In this document: positions 23,933-33,220 of the stretch, one piece after another
Numbering within the stretch: position 1 is the stretch's first letter
Layout: every line of letters starts with the position of its first letter
Origin: Intestinimonas massiliensis (ex Afouda et al. 2020)
GTDB taxonomy: Bacteria > Bacillota > Clostridia > Oscillospirales > Oscillospiraceae
Assembly (NCBI RefSeq): GCF_001244995.1
Contig: NZ_LN869529.1
Coordinates: forward strand, 1,382,957 to 1,446,956
Reading direction: 5' to 3'
DNA: 64,000 nt
The notes under the pieces: generated by a model
Database searches by the model: none
Seen by the model: only the letters and a program-made list of their open reading frames with translations
What the model was told of the DNA's origin: nothing
Translations under genes and position numbers: made by a program

Positions 23933-24337
23933 CTATGTTCCCTTCCGGAAAGCAAAAAACCGCTGTCCAAAGTAGTTGAGCACGGTATACAGCCCCATGC
24001 CCACCAGCTTGGAGAGCCGCTCGACCCAGATCACGGGTACGGCGTTGGGCTGTTGGGGGATAGGCACCAGCACCTTGGCCAGCCCATACCCCACCACATA
24101 GCACACCGCCACGTTGACGGCGAACTTTACCGCCGACCGGCCCAGCTTCTCCTGACTGTGGAAGGTGAAGTGCCGGTTGAGGAAGAAGCTCATCACCGCT
24201 CCGGCCACATAGGCGATGGCGGTGGAGGGCCAGTAGCCCAGCCCCTCCAGAAGGAACATGAGGAACATGGACAGCAGGGTGTTGCCCACCCCCACCAGCA
24301 GGAATTTGGGAATCGAGCTGTCAATTAGTCTGGCCAT
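23933..24337 (-). CDS. GtrA-family membrane protein
   Basis: The 134-residue protein has four hydrophobic segments with the GtrA pattern (FLLVGVGNTLLSMFL, FFLNRHFTFH, YTVLNYFGQRFFAFR). GtrA proteins are thought to flip or carry undecaprenyl-phosphate-linked sugars for glycosylation of wall polymers. Its start lies inside the 3' end of the glycosyltransferase gene (17-base overlap), so the two are translationally coupled and very probably act together. Confidence 0.9.
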   Translation of the reverse strand: MARLIDSSIPKFLLVGVGNTLLSMFLMFLLEGLGYWPSTAIAYVAGAVMSFFLNRHFTFHSQEKLGRSAVKFAVNVAVCYVVGYGLAKVLVPIPQQPNAVPVIWVERLSKLVGMGLYTVLNYFGQRFFAFRKGT

Positions 24338-25292
24338 GTTCGTCCTCCAGCACCTCCCGGATCAGGAACCGGGGGCGACCCTTGGTCTCCAGGTAGATTT
24401 TTCCGATATACTCCCCAATGACCCCCAGGGACAGCAGGATCAATCCCCCGATGGCCCAGACGGAGCAGATGACGCTGGCCCAGCCCAGAACGGTTTCTCC
24501 GTGGGCCCAGCGGACGATGGAATAGATCAGCATCAGGATGCTGATGAAAAAGATGAGAAAGCCCAGGGCCGTGATATAGCGGATGGGCTTCACCGACAGG
24601 GAGGTGATGCCCTCCATGGCAAAGGAGAGCATCTTTTTGAGGGGATACTTGCTCTCGCCGGCGAACCGCTCGCCCCGCTCGTACTCCACGGCGGCGCTGG
24701 GATAGCCCACCAGGGGCACGATCCCCCGAAGGAACAGGTTGACTTCCTTGAACGCCGCCAGCCCCTCCAGGGCCCGGCGGGAGAGCAGGCGATAGTCAGC
24801 GTGGTTGAACACCGTCTCGGCCCCCAGGGCGTTCATCACCCGGTAAAAGCCCTCTGCGGTGAAGCGTTTGAAAAAGGAATCGCTCTTTCGGGAGGAACGG
24901 ACGCCGTACACCACGTCGCACCCCTCGTAGTACTTGTCCACCATGGCGTCCACCGCGTCAATGTCGTCCTGGAGGTCGGCGTCCATGGAGATGACCATGT
25001 CGGCCCGGTCCTTGGCGGTCATCAGTCCGGCCAGCAGAGCGTTCTGGTGACCCCGGTTGCGGCTCAGATCCGCGCCGGAGAACAGCGGGCACTGCCGATG
25101 CAGGTCAGAGATCACCGCCCAGGTGTGGTCCCGGGAGCCGTCGTTGACAAAGAGGACCCGGCTCTGATCGGAGATCCGCCCGGCGGCCGTCAGAGCCTCC
25201 AGCTTGGCCCGGAGGCGGCGGGCGGTCTCGGGCAGGACCTCCTCCTCATTGTAGCAGGGGACCACGATATAGAGGGTATCCGGATGTTCCAC
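24321..25292 (-). CDS. DPM1/GtrB-like family 2 glycosyltransferase
   Basis: An N-terminal GT-A domain (YIVVPCYNEEEVLPET, FVNDGSRDHT, SMDADLQDD for metal and nucleotide-sugar binding) is followed by two C-terminal transmembrane helices (about 240-300). Such enzymes load a sugar on undecaprenyl phosphate; the GtrA partner would then move it across the membrane. A GTG start at 25292 is preferred because GGGAGTG precedes it; an upstream ATG at 25358 would add 22 residues. The product is likely used for cell-wall glycosylation. Confidence 0.9.
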   Translation of the reverse strand: MEHPDTLYIVVPCYNEEEVLPETARRLRAKLEALTAAGRISDQSRVLFVNDGSRDHTWAVISDLHRQCPLFSGADLSRNRGHQNALLAGLMTAKDRADMVISMDADLQDDIDAVDAMVDKYYEGCDVVYGVRSSRKSDSFFKRFTAEGFYRVMNALGAETVFNHADYRLLSRRALEGLAAFKEVNLFLRGIVPLVGYPSAAVEYERGERFAGESKYPLKKMLSFAMEGITSLSVKPIRYITALGFLIFFISILMLIYSIVRWAHGETVLGWASVICSVWAIGGLILLSLGVIGEYIGKIYLETKGRPRFLIREVLEDEHGQTN

Positions 25293-25373
25293 GGAGTCTT
25301 CACTCCCTTGTGTTTTATGATCCTTTCGATTATACCCCCTTTGGACGAAAAAAGCCATCCTTGTGTTCCAAAT

Positions 25374-26087
25374 TTACTCGCTCAGAATGGAGCGCAGGCG
25401 TTCCATCGCCTTGCGCTCGATGCGGGACACCTGTACCTGGCTCACCCCCAGCACCTTGGCCGCCTTGTCCTGGGTGAGATTTTTGTAGTACCGCAGGAAG
25501 ATAACCTGCTTTTCCCGGTCAGGCAGGCTTTCGATGGCCCCCCGGAGGGCCAGCTTCTCCACCACCCCCTCCTCCATGCCCTCGGTGCCCAGAACGGACT
25601 CCAGAGTGAAGCCCCCGTCCCCCGTCTCCATCTGGAGGGAGGCCACCGGCAGATTGGCCTCCTCGGCGGCGGCAATCTCCTCGGGCTCCAGCCCCGTCTC
25701 CTCCGAGAGCTCGGAGAGGGTGGGCTCCCGGCCCAGCAGGTGAGTCAGCCGGTCCCGGGCGGTCCGGATGGCGGTGCCCCGCTCCTTTACCCCCCGGCTG
25801 ACCTTCACCGCCCCGTCGTCCCGGAGAAAGCGTCGGATCTCCCCGGCGATCTTGGGCACGGCATAGGTGGAGAACTGACAGCCGTAGGCCGTGTCGAAGC
25901 CCCGGACCGCCTTGAGAAAGCCCAGGCAGCCCAACTGATACAGGTCCTCCGGGTCCACGCCGCGGCCGTAATAGCGCCGGACGATGGACCAGATGAGTCC
26001 GGCGTTCTCCTCCAGCATCCGCTCGCAGGCCTCGTTGTCCCCGTTGTGGGCGGCTTCCAGGAGGGAGGAAGCCTCCAGCGCGCTCAT
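25374..26087 (-). CDS. sigF: Sporulation sigma factor F
   Basis: The 237-residue sigma-70 family protein contains region 2 (AGLIWSIVRRYYGRGVDPEDLYQLGCLGFLKAVRGFD), region 3 and a region 4 helix-turn-helix (LTQDKAAKVLGVSQVQVSRIE). It is the third gene of spoIIAA-spoIIAB-sigF, which proves its identity as sigma F, the first forespore-specific sigma factor. Gaps to spoIIAB are only 4 bases. The glycosyltransferase gene follows after 81 bases and may be a separate unit. Confidence 0.95.
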   Translation of the reverse strand: MSALEASSLLEAAHNGDNEACERMLEENAGLIWSIVRRYYGRGVDPEDLYQLGCLGFLKAVRGFDTAYGCQFSTYAVPKIAGEIRRFLRDDGAVKVSRGVKERGTAIRTARDRLTHLLGREPTLSELSEETGLEPEEIAAAEEANLPVASLQMETGDGGFTLESVLGTEGMEEGVVEKLALRGAIESLPDREKQVIFLRYYKNLTQDKAAKVLGVSQVQVSRIERKAMERLRSILSE

Positions 26088-26091
26088 GGGC

Positions 26092-26541
26092 TCACCGCCC
26101 GCCCGCCGCCAGGCGGCGGGAGATGCGGCGGCGCAGGGTGACGGTGGTGCCTTTTCCGGGGGCGGACTTCACCTTGAGGGCGTCCATAAAGCTCTCCATG
26201 ATGGTGAAGCCCATGCCGGAGCGCTCCTCGTTCCCGGTGGTGAACAGAGGGGTGCGGGCCTGAGCCACGTCGGCGATGCCCACCCCCCAATCCTGGACCA
26301 CCACCTCCAGCGTGTTGTCCTCGAAAAGGCGCAGCTTCATCCGGATTTTTCCCAGTTCGTTGGGGTAGGCGTGGACGATGCAGTTCGTCACCGCCTCGCT
26401 GACGGCGGTCTTGATGTCGTTGACCTCATCCAGCGTGGGGTCCATCTGGGCGGCAAAGCAGGCCGCCGTCGTCCGGGCAAAGCCCTCATTGGCCGAACGG
26501 CTCAGGAATTCCACGGTGGCGCTGTTGACCGGATTTCTCAT
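26092..26541 (-). CDS. spoIIAB: Anti-sigma F factor, serine kinase SpoIIAB
   Basis: The 149-residue protein is a GHKL ATPase with an N-box (EAVTNCIVHAYPN), G1 (VVQDWGVGI) and G2 (RSGMGFTIME) motifs. SpoIIAB binds and blocks sigma F and phosphorylates SpoIIAA. An AGGAGG site precedes the ATG. The gene lies between spoIIAA and sigF as in other spore formers. Length is normal. Confidence 0.96.
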   Translation of the reverse strand: MRNPVNSATVEFLSRSANEGFARTTAACFAAQMDPTLDEVNDIKTAVSEAVTNCIVHAYPNELGKIRMKLRLFEDNTLEVVVQDWGVGIADVAQARTPLFTTGNEERSGMGFTIMESFMDALKVKSAPGKGTTVTLRRRISRRLAAGGR

Positions 26542-26589
26542 ATGTATAGCCTCCTATTGGTCCGTGTGCGGCGGGGCAGCCCCGCCGCA

Positions 26590-26895
26590 TCACTCAAATT
26601 TCATCAGCCGGTCCAGCCCGGCGGCCCGCAGGACCTTGCCCGCCTGATCCGGCACGTGCTGCACCGTCATGGTCCCACCCAGAAGCCCCACCCGCCGGTG
26701 GGCCCGCAGCAGCACCGCGATCCCCGAGCTGTCCATAAAGGTCACGTCTCCCAGATCCACCGTCAGGCGGCGGGGCAGCTCCATGTCGATCTCCCGGTCC
26801 AGCACGTCCATCATCTCCCGGGCCCGGTGGTGGTCCACCTCCCCGGTAATGGTCACCCGCAGCACCCGATCCTCCGCCGTACAACTTACCGGCAT
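26590..26895 (-). CDS. spoIIAA: Anti-anti-sigma F factor SpoIIAA
   Basis: The 101-residue STAS-domain protein has the phosphorylation motif MDSSGIAVL (acceptor Ser at about residue 57). When dephosphorylated by SpoIIE it frees sigma F from SpoIIAB. It is the first gene of the operon, with ribosome binding site GGGAGG. A perfect palindrome lies 39 bases upstream. I could not find a clear sigma-H promoter between the palindrome and the start. Confidence 0.95.
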   Translation of the reverse strand: MPVSCTAEDRVLRVTITGEVDHHRAREMMDVLDREIDMELPRRLTVDLGDVTFMDSSGIAVLLRAHRRVGLLGGTMTVQHVPDQAGKVLRAAGLDRLMKFE

Positions 26896-26933
26896 AGCTT
26901 GTCCCTCCCAGTTCTCTTTGGTATCTATAAAAA

Positions 26934-26968
26934 AATCGCAGTATACCAGAATTTGGTATACTGCGATT
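26934..26968. repeat. Perfect 15-bp palindrome upstream of spoIIAA
   Basis: Arms AATCGCAGTATACCA (26934-26948) and TGGTATACTGCGATT (26954-26968) flank GAATT. On the - strand the hairpin is followed by a run of seven T, so it could be a terminator ahead of the spoIIA operon. The ATACCA/TGGTAT core also looks like an operator for an XRE-type regulator, of which a remnant lies next to it. A TATAAT overlaps its edge on the - strand (26971-26966). Confidence 0.6.
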
Positions 26969-27102
26969 ATAACGCGGGGACGCGGGGGCTTTTTGTCGAA
27001 GTGTCTGTATTTGGAAATTTATAGGTCCTGTGGTTTCCTCCTCGGCCTCCAGTACCGGCAGGTCTGCTCCACGCCGCGGCGCTTCATGCGGGGATAGCCA
27101 CA

Positions 27103-27288
27103 ATGTCCAAAGTCCAATGCGTGAAATGGCTCTCCCTCCATTTGACGATGGCAAAACGGCTGGGCCTATATAAAACGACTGATGCACGCTATGAAACGGG
27201 TAGGTACGAAATTCCCTTCTCCGTTGCGATACGGATTGCCAAGTGCCACAAAGTCACTCTGGACTATTTGGCTGCAATCGTGATGTAA
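27103..27288 (+). pseudogene. Remnant of an XRE-family regulator gene
   Basis: The readable frame carries only the second half of an XRE domain (AKRLGLYKTTDARYETGRYEIPFSVAIRIAK, then VTLDYLAAIV). The N-terminal helices expected before it are replaced by unrelated sequence, and no ribosome binding site precedes the ATG. It lies in a gene-free stretch between spoIIAA and valS and is less GC-rich than its neighbours. It is probably a decayed acquired gene whose former operator may be the nearby palindrome. Confidence 0.55.
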
Positions 27289-27328
27289 AAGCCGGCGGAC
27301 ACACTGATATGTGTCCGCCGGCTTTTTG
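27287..27328. terminator. Bidirectional terminator at the end of valS
   Basis: Perfect 17-bp arms (27287-27303 and 27310-27326; core GCCGGCGGACACA) with A and T runs on the two sides. It ends the valS transcript. Confidence 0.85.
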
Positions 27329-29977
27329 TTACATGCTCCGGAGCTGTTCCTCCAGCTTGGCGATCAGCGCCGTCAGCTTACCGGCGCGCTCCCGCTCGGC
27401 CTCCACCACGTTGGCAGGGGCCTTATTGACAAAGCCCGGGTTGTTCAGCTTGGCCTGCAGCTTCTCCAGCTCCGCCTTCTGCTTGCCCAGGTCCTTCTGA
27501 ATCCGGGCCTTTTCCTTCTCCAGATCCACCAGCTCGGCCATGGGCATGGAGATACGGGCCGCATGGGTGATGACGGTGACCATGCCCCTGGCGCTCTCCT
27601 CGCCGTCGGCGCCCAGGCCGGCCACGCCGGTGATGGTCACGTCGCTGGCGTAGGCCAGGCGCTTCAGGAAGGGGATACCCGCCTGGAAGACCTCCTGCTC
27701 CAGAGTGGAGACGGTCAGGCTGGCCTTCTTGGAGGGGGGCACATTCATCTCCGCCCGCCGCGTGCGGACAGCGCCGATGGCGTCCATGATCATCTCCATG
27801 GCCTTTTCCTCTTCGGGGAAGTCCAGCTCCACATGGTGCTCGGGCCACTTCTGGAGCATGAGGAAATCGCCCTCATGCGGCAGCGCCTGCCAGATTTCCT
27901 CGGTAATAAAGGGCATGAAGGGATGCAGCAGCTTGAGAATATCGGTCAGAACACAGCACAGCACCTTCTGCGCGTTGACCTTGGCCTCCTCGTCGTCGCC
28001 CTGGAGGCGGGACTTGGTCAGCTCGATATACCAGTCGCAGTAGTCGTCCCAGATGAAATCGTATACCTTCTGGGCGGCCACGCCCAGCTCGTATTTGTCC
28101 ATGTTCTCGGTGATCTCGGGGATGACGGCGTTGAGCTTGGACAGAATCCACTTGTCCTCCAGCTCCAGCCGCTCGGGCAGCTCGCACGTGTCGATGGTCA
28201 GGTTCATCATCAGGAAGCGGCTGGCGTTCCAGATCTTGTTGGCAAAGTTGCGCATGGCCTCGCACCGCTCGGTGTAGAAGCGCATGTCGTTTCCGGGGCT
28301 GTTGCCGGTGACCAGATTGAACCGCAGGGCGTCGGCGCCGTACTGCTCGGCAATCTCCAGAGGGTCGATGCCGTTGCCCAGGGACTTGGACATCTTGCGG
28401 CCCTTGTCGTCCCGGACCAGGCCGTGGATGAACACGGTGTGGAAGGGGGGCTTGCCGGTGTGCTCACAGCCGGAGAAGATCATCCGGGCCACCCAGAAGA
28501 AGATGATGTCGTAGCCGGTGACCAACACATCGGTGGGATAGAAGTATTTGTAATCCTCGCTGCTCTCGTCCGGCCAGCCCAGGGTGGAGAAGGGCCACAG
28601 AGCGGAGGAAAACCAGGTGTCCAGCACGTCCTCCTCCTGGTGGATATGCCGGCTGTGGCAGTGCTGGCACTCGGTGGGGTCAGACTCGGAGACGGTCAGC
28701 TTGCCGCAGTCGTCGCAGTACCAGGCGGGGATGCGGTGGCCCCACCAGAGCTGACGGGAAATACACCAATCGTGGACGTTCTCCATCCAGTTGGTGTAGG
28801 TCTTGGCGAAGCGGTCAGGGACGAACTTGGTCTCCCCCTCGTTGACCACCCGCAGGGCCTCCTTGGCCAGGGGCTCCATCTTGACGAACCACTGGGCGGA
28901 GATGAGGGGCTCCACATCGCTGTGGCAGCGGTAGCAGGTGCCCACGTTGTGCTGGTGGGGCTCCACCTTCACCAGGTAGCCTCCCGCCTCCAGATCCGCC
29001 ACAATGGCCTTCCGGGCCTCGTAGCGGTCCATGCCGGAGTACTTGCCGTACCCCTCCACCACCCTGCCGTTGTCGTCCAGCACCCGGATGGTCTCCAGAT
29101 TCTGGCGCAGGCCGACCTCGAAGTCGTTGGGGTCGTGGGCGGGGGTCATCTTCACGCAGCCGGTGCCGAAGGTCCTGTCCACGTATGCGTCGGCCACGAT
29201 GGGCATCTCCCGGCCCACCAGAGGCAGGATGCACTTCTTGCCCACGATGCTCTTATACCGCTCGTCCTCGGGGTTGACGGCCACGCCGGTGTCGCCCAGC
29301 ATGGTCTCGGGCCGGGTGGTGGCCACCACGACCCAGCGGTCGGTCTCCCCCTGGATAGGGTAACGGATGTGCCAGAGATTGCCGGGCTTGTCCTGGTACT
29401 CCACCTCCGCGTCGCTCAGGGCGGTGACGCAGTGAGGGCACCAGTTGATGATGCGGGAGCCCTTGTAGATCAGGCCCTTGTTGTAGAGGCGGACGAACAC
29501 ATGGCGCACAGCGGCGGACAGGCCGTCGTCCATGGTAAACCGGGCCCGGGACCAATCGCAGGAGGCGCCCAGCTTCTTCTGCTGCTCCACGATGCGGCCG
29601 CCGTACTTGGCCTTCCAGTCCCAGACGCGCTCCAGGAACTTCTCCCGGCCCAGGTCATAGCGGGTGAGGCCCTCCTTGGTGCGCAGCTCCTCCTCCACCT
29701 TGATCTGGGTAGCGATGCCGGCGTGATCGGTGCCGGGGACCCACAGCGCGGCGTAGCCCTGCATCCGTTTGAACCGGATGAGGATATCCTGAAGGGTGGA
29801 GTCCATGGCGTGGCCCATATGGAGCTGGCCGGTGACGTTGGGGGGCGGCATCACAATGGTGAAGGGCTTCTTGTCAGGGTCCCGGTGCCCCACGAAGCAG
29901 CCGTTCTTCTCCCACATCTCGTAGATGCGGCCTTCGACCTCTTGGGGCTCATAGACCTTGGGCAGTTCTTTCTTCAT
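27329..29977 (-). CDS. valS: Valyl-tRNA synthetase
   Basis: An 882-residue class I synthetase that charges tRNA-Val. The HIGH motif ([10 protein letters not shown]) is near residue 50 and KMSKS ([10 protein letters not shown]) near 525. The editing domain lies between ([15 protein letters not shown]). CPHC and CDDC/CQHC zinc knuckles and the C-terminal ValS coiled-coil arm (the last ~70 residues) are present. Length is normal for the family. The start at 29977 follows GGAGATGTAAAC. Expression is controlled by the T-box leader upstream. Confidence 0.97.
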   Translation of the reverse strand: MKKELPKVYEPQEVEGRIYEMWEKNGCFVGHRDPDKKPFTIVMPPPNVTGQLHMGHAMDSTLQDILIRFKRMQGYAALWVPGTDHAGIATQIKVEEELRTKEGLTRYDLGREKFLERVWDWKAKYGGRIVEQQKKLGASCDWSRARFTMDDGLSAAVRHVFVRLYNKGLIYKGSRIINWCPHCVTALSDAEVEYQDKPGNLWHIRYPIQGETDRWVVVATTRPETMLGDTGVAVNPEDERYKSIVGKKCILPLVGREMPIVADAYVDRTFGTGCVKMTPAHDPNDFEVGLRQNLETIRVLDDNGRVVEGYGKYSGMDRYEARKAIVADLEAGGYLVKVEPHQHNVGTCYRCHSDVEPLISAQWFVKMEPLAKEALRVVNEGETKFVPDRFAKTYTNWMENVHDWCISRQLWWGHRIPAWYCDDCGKLTVSESDPTECQHCHSRHIHQEEDVLDTWFSSALWPFSTLGWPDESSEDYKYFYPTDVLVTGYDIIFFWVARMIFSGCEHTGKPPFHTVFIHGLVRDDKGRKMSKSLGNGIDPLEIAEQYGADALRFNLVTGNSPGNDMRFYTERCEAMRNFANKIWNASRFLMMNLTIDTCELPERLELEDKWILSKLNAVIPEITENMDKYELGVAAQKVYDFIWDDYCDWYIELTKSRLQGDDEEAKVNAQKVLCCVLTDILKLLHPFMPFITEEIWQALPHEGDFLMLQKWPEHHVELDFPEEEKAMEMIMDAIGAVRTRRAEMNVPPSKKASLTVSTLEQEVFQAGIPFLKRLAYASDVTITGVAGLGADGEESARGMVTVITHAARISMPMAELVDLEKEKARIQKDLGKQKAELEKLQAKLNNPGFVNKAPANVVEAERERAGKLTALIAKLEEQLRSM

Positions 29978-30001
29978 GTTTACATCTCCTTTTCGGGGCA
30001 A

Positions 30002-30252
30002 CAAAAAGCGCCCCGAGCATGCTTGCTCAGGGCGAACGAATGTCCGCGGTACCACCTGAATTTGGGCGCGGCGCGCCCACACTCCTTGACCCTTAACGCG
30101 GGCGCACGTTGCGGCCTACGGCAGGATGCCGTTCAGCCCACAGCTCCGGGACCACCTTCCCCGCTTTTTTGGAGAGCCTCGCAGCAGGCCGGCTCCTCTC
30201 TGCACCAAACGAAGGCGGGTACTCCTTCCCATCACAGCCTTTTTTCGTCGAA
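30002..30252 (-). ncRNA. T-box riboswitch leader of valS
   Basis: On the - strand the leader contains the T-box core AGGTGGTACCGCGG (at 30057-30044), followed by a terminator stem (GCCCTGAGC...GCTCGGGGC, then TTTTTG, about 30034-30003). A long stem I region with an AGTA bulge-like segment lies upstream. Uncharged tRNA-Val would pair with the T-box and prevent termination, raising valS expression. A GTC triplet in GGTGGTCCCGG is a plausible specifier codon but was not proven by folding. Confidence 0.92.
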
Positions 30253-30259
30253 CAGCCTT

Positions 30260-30288
30260 AGTATACGCAAATGGCGGGAAAATGTCAA
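30260..30288 (-). promoter_or_regulatory. valS promoter, TTGACA-N17-TATACT
   Basis: A perfect -35 box (30288-30283 on -), 17 bases, then TATACT (30265-30260), placing the start just ahead of the T-box leader. Confidence 0.85.
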
Positions 30289-30291
30289 GGA

Positions 30292-30328
30292 AAAACCGGG
30301 GCGGACCAAGTCCGCCCCGGCTTTTCCT
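30292..30328. terminator. Terminator after the NhaC-type antiporter gene
   Basis: Arms CCGGGGCGGAC (30296-30306) and GTCCGCCCCGG (30310-30320) around CAA are flanked by A and T tracts. It overlaps the upstream edge of the valS promoter. Confidence 0.85.
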
Positions 30329-30337
30329 TGCAATCGC

Positions 30338-31999
30338 TTATTTCACCACAGCCGCCTCGTCCTTTTTGGACGAGATGCTCTTCAGGGCGAAGAGGACCAC
30401 CTCCAGCAGGACCAGGCTGATAATCAGGGTAATCCAGGTGTTGCCGTTGGTCAGGCCGGCGATGATGTAACCCACGAAGCAGACCGCAGCGACGGTCAGC
30501 GCGTAGGGGAGCTGCGTGGCCACATGGTTGACGTGGTTGCAGCGGGCGCCGGCGGAGGCCATGATGGTGGTGTCGGAGATGGGAGAGCAGTGGTCGCCGC
30601 AGACGGCGCCGGCCAGGCAGGCGGCGATGGAGGTGACCATCATATCGCTGCCCATGGGGAACAGCGGCAGCACGATGGGGATCATGATGCCGAAGGTGCC
30701 CCAGGAGGTGCCGGTAGCGAAGGCCAAGCCCACACAGACCAGGAACACGATGGCGGGCAGCATGGCCTTCATGCCGGGGGCCGCATTGGCCACCAGGTTC
30801 TCCACGAAGGTGGCGCCGCCCAGCAGGCCGGTCATGCCGGACAGGGTCCACGCAAAGGTGAGGATCAGGATGGCGGGGACCATCTGCTTGAAGCCGTCGG
30901 GGATGCACTCGGTGAATTCCTGGAAGGTCATTACGCGGCGGATCATGTAGTAGATAAAGGTAAGAATCAGGGTGATGACGGAGCCCAGCACCAGGCCCAT
31001 GGAGGCGTCGGACCCGGCAAAGGCGTCAATGAAGCTCTCGCCGTCAAAGAAGCCGCCGGTGTAGACCATGCCCATGATGCAGCAGAAAATCAGCACCACC
31101 ACGGGGAGCACCAGGTCGATGACCTTGCCGTTGGCGTTGGGCTTCACGTCGCCCAGTCCCTCGCCATAGGGCCGGTCAGGCGTGGTGAACAGGTCGTTTT
31201 TGTCCCGGGCATTGTCCTCATGGATCTTCATGGGACCGTAGTCGAACTTGCCTATCGCCAGGGTGAGGCACATCACGATGGTCAGCAGGGCATAGAGGTT
31301 GTTGGGGATCGTCTGCAGGAACATGGCAAAGCCGTTGATGCCGGAATCCTCGGGGACGGAGCCGGTGACGGCGGCGGCCCAGGAGGAGATGGGCGCGATG
31401 ATACAGATGGGCGCGGCCGTGGCGTCGATGAGGTAGGCCAGCTTGGCCCGGGACACCCGGTGGCCATCCGTAACGGGCAGCATAACGGAGCCCACGGTCA
31501 GGCAGTTGAAATAGTCGTCCACGAAGATGAGCACGCCCAGCAGCATAGTGGAGAGCTGGCCGCCCACCCGTGTCTTGATGTGGTCCTTGGCCCAGTTACC
31601 GAAGGCAGTGGAGCCGCCGGCCTTGTTCATCAGGGCCACCATGATGCCCAGGATAACCAGGAACACCAGGATGCCCGCGTTCCAGGAGTCGGAAATCTTA
31701 TAGATCATGCCGCCGTCTTCATTGAAGAACATGGTCATGATGGTCAGCTCGGGGTTGAAGTTAGCGTACAGCAGGCCGCCCACCAGGATGCCTACGAACA
31801 GAGAGCTGTAGACCTCCTTGGTGATCAGGGCCAGGATGATGGCGATGACAGGGGGCAGCAGAGACAGGGGGCTGGCGTAGAAATTGCTGACGTATTCCGC
31901 CTCGCCTTCCGCGAAGGCTACGGTCATCATGATAGCGGTCAAGGCCACAAAAACAACCAAGAATGGAAGAAACCTCTTCCGCATGTTGGATCTGTGCAT
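30338..31999 (-). CDS. NhaC-family Na+/H+ antiporter
   Basis: A 553-residue membrane protein with a signal-like first helix and about 11-13 further hydrophobic segments. Conserved motifs include LIFVDDYFNCLTVGSVM, SSWAAAVTGSVP, TGTSWGTFGIMIPI and GDHCSPISDTTIMAS, which are characteristic of the NhaC ion-transporter superfamily. Members exchange Na+ for H+ or for organic anions such as malate and lactate, so the exact substrates are not certain. The start at 31999 follows GGGAGGGTAAAC. A - strand promoter lies at 32104-32076. Confidence 0.9.
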   Translation of the reverse strand: MHRSNMRKRFLPFLVVFVALTAIMMTVAFAEGEAEYVSNFYASPLSLLPPVIAIILALITKEVYSSLFVGILVGGLLYANFNPELTIMTMFFNEDGGMIYKISDSWNAGILVFLVILGIMVALMNKAGGSTAFGNWAKDHIKTRVGGQLSTMLLGVLIFVDDYFNCLTVGSVMLPVTDGHRVSRAKLAYLIDATAAPICIIAPISSWAAAVTGSVPEDSGINGFAMFLQTIPNNLYALLTIVMCLTLAIGKFDYGPMKIHEDNARDKNDLFTTPDRPYGEGLGDVKPNANGKVIDLVLPVVVLIFCCIMGMVYTGGFFDGESFIDAFAGSDASMGLVLGSVITLILTFIYYMIRRVMTFQEFTECIPDGFKQMVPAILILTFAWTLSGMTGLLGGATFVENLVANAAPGMKAMLPAIVFLVCVGLAFATGTSWGTFGIMIPIVLPLFPMGSDMMVTSIAACLAGAVCGDHCSPISDTTIMASAGARCNHVNHVATQLPYALTVAAVCFVGYIIAGLTNGNTWITLIISLVLLEVVLFALKSISSKKDEAAVVK

Positions 32000-32075
32000 G
32001 TTTACCCTCCCTTTCGAATGATGCTTGTGTCGGATTTGCCGTTGCTGAGATAAAACCAAACCAATTCCCATTTAC

Positions 32076-32104
32076 AGCATATCACATTTGCTCCCAAACC
32101 ACAA
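32076..32104 (-). promoter_or_regulatory. Promoter TTGTGG-N17-TATGCT
   Basis: On the - strand, TTGTGG (32104-32099), 17 bases and TATGCT (32081-32076) precede the antiporter gene by about 75 bases. Confidence 0.5.
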
Positions 32105-32165
32105 GTAAAATCGAACAAATTACATCTGCATTTTATGTGTAAACTCGGCAAACTCACTATGCTAT

Positions 32166-33101
32166 TCAGAGCTGTTCTATGCAGATCGGAGCCCGCTTCA
32201 CTTTGGCCCAGGTAAATTCCTTCACCAACTCCCGGGGGCTTGCCGGGGCCGGCTCTTCCGTGAGCCCGGCCAAAAATGCCAGATACCCGGTCAACTCCGC
32301 CGGGGTAAACCGCTCCCGCAGGGCCCCCATGTCCAGGTCCTGGTCCCGTTTGGACAGGCGGCGGCCGTCGGCGGCCTCCAGCAGCGGGAGGTGGGCATAG
32401 GTGGGGCGGCGATAGCCCAGCTTGTCCATCAGCCAGAGCTGACGCGGGGTGGAGTCCAGCAGGTCCATGCCCCGCACCACCCGGGTCACCCCCATCCGGG
32501 CGTCATCCACCGTGACCGCGAGCTGATAGGCATACACCCCGTCGGAGCGCCGTACGATAAAATCTCCGCAGTCGTGGGCCAGGTGGAAGGATTGGGGTCC
32601 GCAGTTGGCGTCGCGGAAGGCCACCGTCTCGTGGGGGACCGCCGCCTTCCAGGCCGGGTCCCGTTCCCGCCAGCGGGCGGCCCGCTCCTCCGCCGTAAAG
32701 GCGCGGCAGGGACACGCCCCCATGTCCCGCACCTCCCCGGGGTGAGGGGCGGAGGCGGCCAGCCGCTGGTGGCGGCTGCACCAGCAGGGGTAGAGCAGCC
32801 CCTGCTCCTCCAGAGCCCGGAACGCCGCGTCATACAGTGCGGTGCGCTCCCGCTGGCAGTATGGGCCGTTGGGTCCGCCCGCCTGGAAGCCCTCCTCCCA
32901 CCCCAGCCCCAGCCAGCGCAGATCGTCGGCGATCCGGGAGGCCCAGGGCTCCCCAGTCCGCAGGGGGTCCAGATCCTCCATCCGCAGCACCACCGTGCCC
33001 CCCGCCGCCCGGGCGTCCAGCCAGGCCAGCAGGAAGGACAGTACGTTTCCCAGGTGCATCCGGCCGCTGGGGCTGGGGGCAAAGCGTCCCTTTTCCGCCA
33101 T
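32166..33101 (-). CDS. gluQ: Glutamyl-Q tRNA(Asp) synthetase
   Basis: The 311-residue protein is the catalytic core of a glutamyl-tRNA synthetase without the anticodon-binding domain. It has a HIGH-like motif (APSPSGRMHLGN) at residues 7-18, a KMSKS-like motif (RRLSKRD) near 255, and Cys residues (CWCSRHQR, CPCRAF) placed as the zinc site of GluQ-RS. The enzyme puts glutamate on queuosine in tRNA-Asp. A free-standing start follows GGGGAGAG. It is monocistronic between the lpdA and antiporter genes. Confidence 0.92.
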   Translation of the reverse strand: MAEKGRFAPSPSGRMHLGNVLSFLLAWLDARAAGGTVVLRMEDLDPLRTGEPWASRIADDLRWLGLGWEEGFQAGGPNGPYCQRERTALYDAAFRALEEQGLLYPCWCSRHQRLAASAPHPGEVRDMGACPCRAFTAEERAARWRERDPAWKAAVPHETVAFRDANCGPQSFHLAHDCGDFIVRRSDGVYAYQLAVTVDDARMGVTRVVRGMDLLDSTPRQLWLMDKLGYRRPTYAHLPLLEAADGRRLSKRDQDLDMGALRERFTPAELTGYLAFLAGLTEEPAPASPRELVKEFTWAKVKRAPICIEQL

Positions 33102-33176
33102 ATGGTTCTCTCCCCTTTGTTCGTTCTTCCGCCAGTGTACCACAGGTCCGGGCACTTTTACAGCCCAAACATACCA

Positions 33177-33220
33177 AGGACCGCACGCCGGATACCCGGC
33201 ATGCGGTCCTCTCCGTCTTT
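33177..33220. terminator. Hairpin at the end of the gcv operon
   Basis: AGGACCGCA (33177-33185) and TGCGGTCCT (33202-33210), with an inner GCCGG/CCGGC stem, lie just beyond the lpdA stop. Confidence 0.6.

Noticed and set aside
22919-24328. A 469-codon + frame over the symporter and GtrA genes
   Set aside because: The composition is Gly/His/Arg-rich with no domain, and it spans a terminator and two real genes on opposite strands.
27311-32053. A 1,580-codon open frame on the + strand opposite valS and the antiporter gene
   Set aside because: High GC suppresses stop codons in the opposite strand. The frame is low-complexity (Gly/His/Gln-rich) and antisense to two well-conserved genes.
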